This document shows, piece after piece, positions 57,844-64,000 of a stretch of 64,000 nucleotides of DNA. The notes under the pieces were generated by a model. That model was given only the letters and a program-made list of their open reading frames with translations. It made no database searches and had not been told where the DNA came from. The DNA comes from Oscillospiraceae bacterium (GTDB lineage: Bacteria > Bacillota > Clostridia > Oscillospirales > CAG-272). The number at the start of each line of letters is the position of its first letter. Position 1 is the stretch's first letter. Both the position numbers and the translations under genes were made by a program. The DNA lies in assembly GCA_015064295.1 (NCBI GenBank), contig SVSM01000005.1:1-64000 (forward strand), read 5' to 3'.

Positions 57844-59172
57844 TTACGGTTTTCTTTTTTCAAGCTTGCGGATGATGAGAGGCGCTACGGCGTTCACGAG
57901 GATCATGAACGCAAGGAGTCCGATCATAATAAGGTAGAAGATCACCCACGCCGATTCGGCACAGTAGTCAAACAGGAAACCGAACAGCATCGGCACGATG
58001 GCGCAGGCCACCGATGCCGCGGCGTTAGAGAATGCCGTAATGGAGCCGGCGTTCATCTCGGAATCGATCTGCAGGGCTGCCAGGGTGCCGGAGCAGGTAT
58101 TGAAGCCGCGAATCAAGGTAGCGTACAGGACCGTGATCACCAGTGCCCAGATCCAGCTGGTCTTATAAATGAAAAGCAAAATGACGGGACAGATGAGAGA
58201 TGCGATCAAGAAGACGTTTGAGGCCTTCATGAAGGGCATATGTTTGCGAGAAGAAAGCGCCGTCCCCAGGAAGGGACCGCCCAGCACGGCGACGGGAAGA
58301 AACATGGAGAGCAAAACGGAATAGCTCTCGGGCATACCGTGCTCAGTCACGAACAGCTTCGGTAAATACGTCCCCACCGGCATATCCAGCATCTGGTAGA
58401 CCAATGCCGCAAGAATAACCACGGAAAAGGACACGATAAAACGCGGGGAGAACGCTGCTTTTCCCTTGGGAGCGTGTTGCTCGGACGAGGGTGCCTCTGC
58501 CGTCCTTCTGACAACAAGAGCCAAGCCTCTTCCGGCCTTACCGATCACCACGAACAGGAAGACCACCGAGCCAAGCAAAATGAGACCGGCCGCCCAGAAG
58601 GCGTACTGCCAATTTCCCAAGCCAACGGCACCTGCCGACAGGGCATAGGCCAAGAAGTTACCTGCCGAGAAGCCCGTGCTCATGATGCCCACCGCAAAGC
58701 CGTGCTTTTCCTCCGGCACGTAGAGAGAGATCAGATAGATCGCTCCCGCCCAGATGCCGCAGTGGGTAATGCCGATGAGGGCCATGACGACGGACAGCTG
58801 TGCGATGGACTGCGTCAGCGCCACCAGCATCAAAAGAAGGGACGAGGCCGATACCGTGACCAAAAAGAAGTTTTTTACGTTGATCTTTCGGATCGAGAGC
58901 GCAAACCAGATCTGCGCAACGGTGTAGGTAATATAGTAAAACGTCAGAGGAATACCGGCCTGGGTGTTAGTAGCCCCCCACGCCTTGGTCACCTCGACCA
59001 GCTCAACGGCGTATACCTTTTTCGCCATCATCGACGCGGCGTATACCGCCCAGCACGCCCAGATGAGCAGCATCATCAGACGCTTTTGCCGCTTTGTCAT
59101 GGTCGAATACGTGCCTAATACTTCTTCATCCTTTGCCACGAGAGCTCCTCCTGCATTACGTTTGCCTGTCAA
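57844..59172 (-). CDS. MFS transporter
   Basis: 12 hydrophobic segments, MFS-type sequence (MSTGFSAGNFLAYALSAG). Confidence 0.85.
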   Translation of the reverse strand: MTGKRNAGGALVAKDEEVLGTYSTMTKRQKRLMMLLIWACWAVYAASMMAKKVYAVELVEVTKAWGATNTQAGIPLTFYYITYTVAQIWFALSIRKINVKNFFLVTVSASSLLLMLVALTQSIAQLSVVMALIGITHCGIWAGAIYLISLYVPEEKHGFAVGIMSTGFSAGNFLAYALSAGAVGLGNWQYAFWAAGLILLGSVVFLFVVIGKAGRGLALVVRRTAEAPSSEQHAPKGKAAFSPRFIVSFSVVILAALVYQMLDMPVGTYLPKLFVTEHGMPESYSVLLSMFLPVAVLGGPFLGTALSSRKHMPFMKASNVFLIASLICPVILLFIYKTSWIWALVITVLYATLIRGFNTCSGTLAALQIDSEMNAGSITAFSNAAASVACAIVPMLFGFLFDYCAESAWVIFYLIMIGLLAFMILVNAVAPLIIRKLEKRKP

Positions 59173-59209
59173 CTCTCACATCATACTACATCCGTTCGGA
59201 AAAGTCAAG

Positions 59210-59278
59210 ATTTATTCAAGAAATATCGGTCATGCCCTCGAAAAACGGCGGTGAATGTCCCCACATTCTTGAATAAAT
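59210..59278. promoter_or_regulatory. Inverted 13-bp motif pair between divergent promoters; candidate operator
   Basis: ATTTATTCAAGAA (59210-59222) and TTCTTGAATAAAT (59266-59278). Confidence 0.6.
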
Positions 59279-59290
59279 TTCCAAAAGCGG

Positions 59291-59319
59291 TTGAAAATGT
59301 ATCCAATGAATGGTATAAT
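59291..59319 (+). promoter_or_regulatory. Promoter of the FprA-ferritin-rubredoxin operon
   Basis: TTGAAA-17 bp-TATAAT. Confidence 0.75.
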
Positions 59320-59348
59320 AACAGTATCCTATTGACGAGGTTATTTCT

Positions 59349-61139
59349 ATGACGATCACAAACGACATCCGCTACCTCGGCGTCAACGACCGCAAGGTCG
59401 ACCTGTTCGAGGGACAGTACGCCGTTCCCAACGGCATTTCCTATAACTCCTACGCCATCCTGGATGAAAAGATTGCCATCCTGGATACCGTCGACGCCAA
59501 CTTTACCCACGAATGGCTGGACAACATCCAGAACACCCTGGCAGGCAGAAGCCCCGACTACCTGATCGTTCAGCACATGGAGCCCGACCATTCGGCCAAC
59601 ATCCTGAACTTTGTCAAGGCCTATCCCAACACCACGCTGGTGGCTTCCGCCAAGGCCTTTGCCATGATGCAGAACTTCTTCGGCACCGCCTTTACCGACA
59701 ACCGCATCGTGGTGGGCGAGGGTGACACCCTCTGCCTCGGTCGGCACACCCTCACCTTCGTGACGGCTCCCATGGTTCACTGGCCCGAGGTCATTGTCAC
59801 CTACGACAGCACCGACAAGGTCCTCTTCTCGGCCGACGGCTTCGGTAAATTCGGCGCCCTCGACGCGGAGGAGCCCTGGGCCGACGAGGCAAGACGCTAC
59901 TTCATCGGCATCGTGGGTAAGTACGGCCCTCAGGTACAGGCCCTTCTCAAAAAAGCGGCAGGGCTTGACATCGCCACCATCTGCCCCCTTCACGGCCCCG
60001 TTCTCACCGAAAATCTGGGCTACTATCTGAATCTCTACAACACCTGGTCAAGCTATCAGCCCGAGGAGGAGGGCATCGTCATCGCCTACACCTCGGTCTA
60101 CGGCAACACCAAAAAGGCCGTCCATCTGCTGGAGGAAAAGCTGAAGGCCAGCGGCTGTCCCCAAGTGGTCGTCCACGACCTGGCCCGTACCGATATGGCA
60201 CAGGCGGTAGCCGACGCCTTCCGTTACAGCAAGCTGGTGCTGGCTACCACCACCTATAACGCCGGCATCTTCCCCTTCATGCGGGAGTTTATCGACCATC
60301 TGACCGAGCGCAACTTCCAAAACCGCACGGTGGCGTTCATCGAAAACGGCAGCTGGGCGCCCCTTGCCGCCAAGGTCATGCGAGGCATGCTGGAAAAGAG
60401 CAAAAATCTCACCTACACCGACACCACCGTTACCCTTTCGTCGGCGCTGAACGACGAAAGCCTGGCCCAGCTTGACGCCATGGTCGGTGAGCTCTGCATG
60501 GAATACCTGGCAAGACAGGACGCCACCGCCAACAAGAACGACCTGACCGCCCTCTTCCACATCGGCTACGGCCTGTACGTTGTCACCTCCCACGACGGTA
60601 AGAAGGACAACGGCCTCATCGTCAATACCGTCACTCAGGTCACCAGCACCCCCAACCGCATTGCCGTGACCATCAATAAGGAAAATTATTCTCACCACGT
60701 CATCAAGCAGACCGGCAAGATGAACGTCAACTGCCTCACCGAGGACGCTCCCTTCTCCGTCTTTGAGAAGTTCGGCTTCGTCAGCGGACGGAACGTGGAT
60801 AAGTTTGCCGACTGTACCCCCCTCCGCTCCGATAACGGCCTGATCTTCCTGCCGAGGCATATCAATGCCTTTCTGTCGCTGAAGGTGGAGCAGTACCTGG
60901 ATCTGGGCACTCACGGCATGTTCATCTGCTCGGTCACCGAGGCGCGCGTCATCTCCGACCGCCCCACCATGACCTACACCTACTACCAAAACGAGGTCAA
61001 GCCCAAGCCCGAGACCGAGGGTAAGAGCGGCTTCGTCTGCAAGATCTGCGGGTATATCTACGAGGGCGATACCCTCCCCGCCGATTATATCTGCCCCCTC
61101 TGCAAGCACGGGGCCGCCGATTTTGAACCCATATCGTAA
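59349..61139 (+). CDS. Flavodiiron protein fused to flavin reductase and rubredoxin domains (FprA-Hrb-type fusion)
   Basis: HMEPDHSANI diiron motif, flavodoxin VYGNTKKA…, flavin-reductase domain, terminal CKICGYIYEGDTLPADYICPLCKHG. Confidence 0.93.
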   Translation: MTITNDIRYLGVNDRKVDLFEGQYAVPNGISYNSYAILDEKIAILDTVDANFTHEWLDNIQNTLAGRSPDYLIVQHMEPDHSANILNFVKAYPNTTLVASAKAFAMMQNFFGTAFTDNRIVVGEGDTLCLGRHTLTFVTAPMVHWPEVIVTYDSTDKVLFSADGFGKFGALDAEEPWADEARRYFIGIVGKYGPQVQALLKKAAGLDIATICPLHGPVLTENLGYYLNLYNTWSSYQPEEEGIVIAYTSVYGNTKKAVHLLEEKLKASGCPQVVVHDLARTDMAQAVADAFRYSKLVLATTTYNAGIFPFMREFIDHLTERNFQNRTVAFIENGSWAPLAAKVMRGMLEKSKNLTYTDTTVTLSSALNDESLAQLDAMVGELCMEYLARQDATANKNDLTALFHIGYGLYVVTSHDGKKDNGLIVNTVTQVTSTPNRIAVTINKENYSHHVIKQTGKMNVNCLTEDAPFSVFEKFGFVSGRNVDKFADCTPLRSDNGLIFLPRHINAFLSLKVEQYLDLGTHGMFICSVTEARVISDRPTMTYTYYQNEVKPKPETEGKSGFVCKICGYIYEGDTLPADYICPLCKHGAADFEPIS

Positions 61140-61160
61140 TATTTTTAAGGAGGTTTTCTT

Positions 61161-61670
61161 ATGAACGCAACGGTACACCGCCTGCTGAATCAGCAGATCA
61201 ACAAGGAATTCTATTCCGCCTATCTCTACCTGGACTTTTCCAATTATTTCAAGGCACAGGGTCTTGACGGCTTTGCTAACTGGTATATGATCCAGGCCCA
61301 GGAGGAACGGGATCACGCTCTCCTCTTCTACACCTACCTGCAGAACGAGAATATGCCGGTGACCCTGGAGGCCATCGACAAGCCTGACAAGACCTTCTCC
61401 TGCCATATGGACGTCCTGAAGGCCGGCCTTGAGCACGAGAAATACGTCACCTCTCTCATCAACGACATCTACGGCGCCGCCTACGACGTCCGCGATTTCC
61501 GCACCATGCAGTTCCTCGACTGGTTCGTCAAGGAGCAGGGTGAGGAGGAGACCAACGCAAACGACCTGATCTCCAAAATGGAGCTGTTCGGCTCCGATCC
61601 CAAGAGCTTGTATATGCTGAACCAAGAGTTGGCCGCCCGCGTTTACACGGCGCCCTCCCTGGTTCTCTGA
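61161..61670 (+). CDS. Ferritin
   Basis: [22 protein letters not shown]…[16 protein letters not shown]. Confidence 0.92.
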   Translation: MNATVHRLLNQQINKEFYSAYLYLDFSNYFKAQGLDGFANWYMIQAQEERDHALLFYTYLQNENMPVTLEAIDKPDKTFSCHMDVLKAGLEHEKYVTSLINDIYGAAYDVRDFRTMQFLDWFVKEQGEEETNANDLISKMELFGSDPKSLYMLNQELAARVYTAPSLVL

Positions 61671-61693
61671 TAAAATTCACGGAGGATGATACC

Positions 61694-61855
61694 ATGAAAA
61701 AGTACGTATGCGACGTTTGCGGCTGGATCTACGACGAGGAAGTCGGCTATCCCGAGGGCGGGATCGAGGCCGGCACCAGGTTTGAGGATCTGCCCGATGA
61801 TTTCGAGTGCCCTCTCTGCGCCGTCGGCAAGGACAGCTTCAGCGAGGAAGCATAA
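61694..61855 (+). CDS. Rubredoxin (53 aa, missing from the supplied ORF track)
   Basis: Translation [53 protein letters not shown]; two CxxC motifs; GGAGG RBS. Confidence 0.96.
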   Translation: MKKYVCDVCGWIYDEEVGYPEGGIEAGTRFEDLPDDFECPLCAVGKDSFSEEA

Positions 61856-61884
61856 GAGAACGTTGAGGAAACGTTGAGAAAACG

Positions 61885-61963
61885 TTGAGGGGAACTTTTT
61901 GAAAAAAGTTCCCCTCAAGCTCCCTTCAAAAATCTTGGATGAGCGGAAAACGGTGTTTTCCGC
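61885..61963 (+). repeat. Three-hairpin element family, copy F (first hairpin not recognised)
   Basis: TTGAGGGGAACTTTTT-GA-AAAAAGTTCCCCTCAA (16-bp stem); TTCAAAAATCTTGGATGA; GCGGAAAAC-GGT-GTTTTCCGC. Confidence 0.88.
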
Positions 61964-62051
61964 TTTTTTCTTTCGAGAGAGGGAGGTAGACGGAAACCGG
62001 CAGCAGAGAGGGTGTAAGAGACCTTCCCCCTATAAAATTTACAATTACCCC

Positions 62052-62080
62052 TTGAAACGGCTCCCTTGATACGCTATAAT
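62052..62080 (+). promoter_or_regulatory. Promoter of the MutS-like pair
   Basis: TTGAAA-17 bp-TATAAT. Confidence 0.7.
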
Positions 62081-62127
62081 AGAATTGGTTTTTTGTGACC
62101 GAAAAAACGAAAGGAGACGGACGAACG

Positions 62128-63597
62128 ATGGGGTATCCCAGCTTATTGTACCTGACGCAACCGACGCGGAAGCCCATGGCCCTCTCGGTCTTTGAGGATC
62201 TGCAGCTTCTCCATTTCATGCCTCGCTCCGTCGCCAAGGCGGTGCGGATCCCCTGTGAGAGGGACAACCTTCTCCCCCGCCAGAAGCTATTTGCCTCTCT
62301 CTTCCGTCCCGAGGCAAGGGCGTGCTTTGCCGAGCTTTACACGCTGTCTACCGAGCTTGCCGCCCTTCACGACACCTACGTCTCTGCCCGCTGCGACGCC
62401 GAGCGCCACGCCGCATTCGCGGCTCTGATGGACGCCGAACGGCGGTTTGGGGCGCTGGCCTCCGGGGCTTGCTTTGGCGATCCCCTGTCCGATCGCTTTG
62501 CCATGGCCTTCGCGGCCGAGCGCAAGGGCAGCCGGTACTCCGCTATGTCGGAATCCCTGGATCAGCTTCTTCCCTTCCTTGACGAGGTGGGCGAGAACGC
62601 TCTTTTGACTCACAAGGAAACGGTGCGTATGGCCCGGGGGAGCCAGGCCACCTATCTTGACCGCATCCTTGCCTGCGCCAAAACCTTAGGGGTGGAAAAG
62701 CCCAGGATCCGCCGCACCGAGCCCCGTCGGCTCTCCCCCGACCTGTTGGCGGCTGCGGCCGCCCTGCGTCCCGCCGAATTTCGCCGCTTGCAGGCCTTCT
62801 ATGAAGCCTATCGCCCCCTTTACTCCGAGGCGGTGACCTATTACCGCAAGGAGCTGCAATTCTACCTTGTGATGCTGGACTTCTTTGACCGCATCCGGGA
62901 GGCAGACATCCCCCTGACCTTCCCCACCCTCTGCGAGGGACGGGGCATCACCGTTACCGAGGCCTACGACGTCTCCCTCCTGGCCAAGAACGAGACCAAC
63001 ATCATCCCCAACGACGTGGCCTTCACCGAGGAGGAGCCCTTCTTCTTCCTGACAGGTGCCAACGGAGGCGGTAAGACCACCTATTTACGCACCGTAGGTA
63101 TCGCCGCCGTTCTGTTCCTTCTCGGCTGTCCCCTTCCCTGCCGCGCCGCCGAGATCGGCGAGATCTCCTCGGTCTTTACCCATTTTCCCCGGGATGAGCG
63201 CTTCGACGGAAGCGGCCGTTTCGTGGAGGAAAACGGGCGGGTGAAGGACATTCTCAATGCGATGGACGACCGTTCTCTGATCCTCCTAAACGAAACCTAC
63301 TCCACCACAAGCGAGGAAAATGCCGTCCTTATGACAGAAAAGCTGGCCGCTGAGCTGCATGAAAAGGCCGTTTTGGGGCTCTATATCACCCATCAGCACG
63401 GCTTAAACGAGTTGGGGATCCCCTATCTGAACGTCCTCATTGACCGCAGCGACGCCAATCGCCGCACCTACAAGATCGCAAGACAAAAGAGCACCGGCGG
63501 CTCCTTCGCCCGAGACATTCTTGAACGCCTAGAGCTGACGAGAGAGGCCCTGGAACGCCGCTTCGGCCCTCTTTCCGACGAGGAGGGTGACCGATGA
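62128..63597 (+). CDS. MutS-like ATPase without an evident N-terminal mismatch-recognition domain
   Basis: LTGANGGGKTTYLRTVGIAAVLFLLGCPLPC Walker A, SLILLNETYSTTSEENA Walker B-like; AAAGGAGA RBS before ATG at 62128. Confidence 0.85.
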   Translation: MGYPSLLYLTQPTRKPMALSVFEDLQLLHFMPRSVAKAVRIPCERDNLLPRQKLFASLFRPEARACFAELYTLSTELAALHDTYVSARCDAERHAAFAALMDAERRFGALASGACFGDPLSDRFAMAFAAERKGSRYSAMSESLDQLLPFLDEVGENALLTHKETVRMARGSQATYLDRILACAKTLGVEKPRIRRTEPRRLSPDLLAAAAALRPAEFRRLQAFYEAYRPLYSEAVTYYRKELQFYLVMLDFFDRIREADIPLTFPTLCEGRGITVTEAYDVSLLAKNETNIIPNDVAFTEEEPFFFLTGANGGGKTTYLRTVGIAAVLFLLGCPLPCRAAEIGEISSVFTHFPRDERFDGSGRFVEENGRVKDILNAMDDRSLILLNETYSTTSEENAVLMTEKLAAELHEKAVLGLYITHQHGLNELGIPYLNVLIDRSDANRRTYKIARQKSTGGSFARDILERLELTREALERRFGPLSDEEGDR

Positions 63598-64000
63598 AAT
63601 TCAGTCTTTTGAGCAAAAACGACGGTCAGTCGGCCGTCTGCCAGATCCTATACGACCTATCCATCGACCGTGCGGTCCATAACCTGATCCCCGACAGCCG
63701 CCGCGCCGAATATTTTCTTTCGGTTCTGGAAAAGCCTCTGACCGATCGGGAGAATATCCGCTTCCGCCAGGAGATCTTTACCGATTTTGACACCATCCCG
63801 GGGCTGGCCGATGCCCTGCAGCTCCTGTTCCACCGCTACGACCGCATCAAAAGCGATTGGCAGGAGATGAAGCTGGGAGCCGCCCCCTCCCGAGGGGCCG
63901 ACATCAACCCCGAAGCGCTTCTTGAGCACACCTTCTCGTCTTTGAAGGTCACCGCCATTTTCCCCTCCACCATCGTGTCCTTCTTCACTTCCATCGGCGA
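63594..64000 (+). CDS. Second MutS-like protein, N-terminal part (truncated by window)
   Basis: ATGA overlap with preceding MutS-like gene; MKFSLLSKNDGQSAVCQILYDLSIDRAVHNLIPDSR…, open to window end. Confidence 0.6.
   Translation, partial: MKFSLLSKNDGQSAVCQILYDLSIDRAVHNLIPDSRRAEYFLSVLEKPLTDRENIRFRQEIFTDFDTIPGLADALQLLFHRYDRIKSDWQEMKLGAAPSRGADINPEALLEHTFSSLKVTAIFPSTIVSFFTSIG

Overview
This is a bacterial chromosome segment. Gene content (pflBA, Nfn pair, FprA/rubredoxin oxidative-defence operon, AzlCD, MurR/RpiR) suggests a strictly anaerobic Clostridia/Firmicutes genome, probably gut-type; that taxonomic call is inference. Most of the window is ordinary core and metabolic genes. They include an oligopeptide ABC operon (oppA-B-C-D-F), pflB-pflA, nfnAB, rpsO-pnp, cysS, cysE and a cell-surface cluster (M15 peptidase, transglutaminase, MBOAT, SGNH-like, lipoprotein). 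There is also a near-complete aromatic amino-acid operon (pheA-aroB-aroC-aroE/K fusion-aroA-tyrA-aroF), an FprA-Hrb-type fusion with ferritin and rubredoxin, and two translationally coupled MutS-like ATPase genes. The main non-coding signals are: (1) a ZTP (pfl-motif) riboswitch with an overlapping terminator upstream of pflB; (2) a family of at least six three-hairpin elements, mostly just after stop codons, whose stems differ in sequence but keep pairing; (3) a 24-bp tandem array of small palindromes with a 72-bp higher-order period, closed by a 17-bp perfect inverted repeat; (4) a 20-bp exact duplication of the tRNA-Pro 3' end next to a low-GC insert; (5) an inverted 13-bp motif between two divergent promoters at the FprA operon; (6) an alaX-like gene with an apparent 1-nt frameshift. 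No CRISPR array, rRNA or complete mobile element was seen. All product calls come from reading protein sequences by eye; no database search was run.
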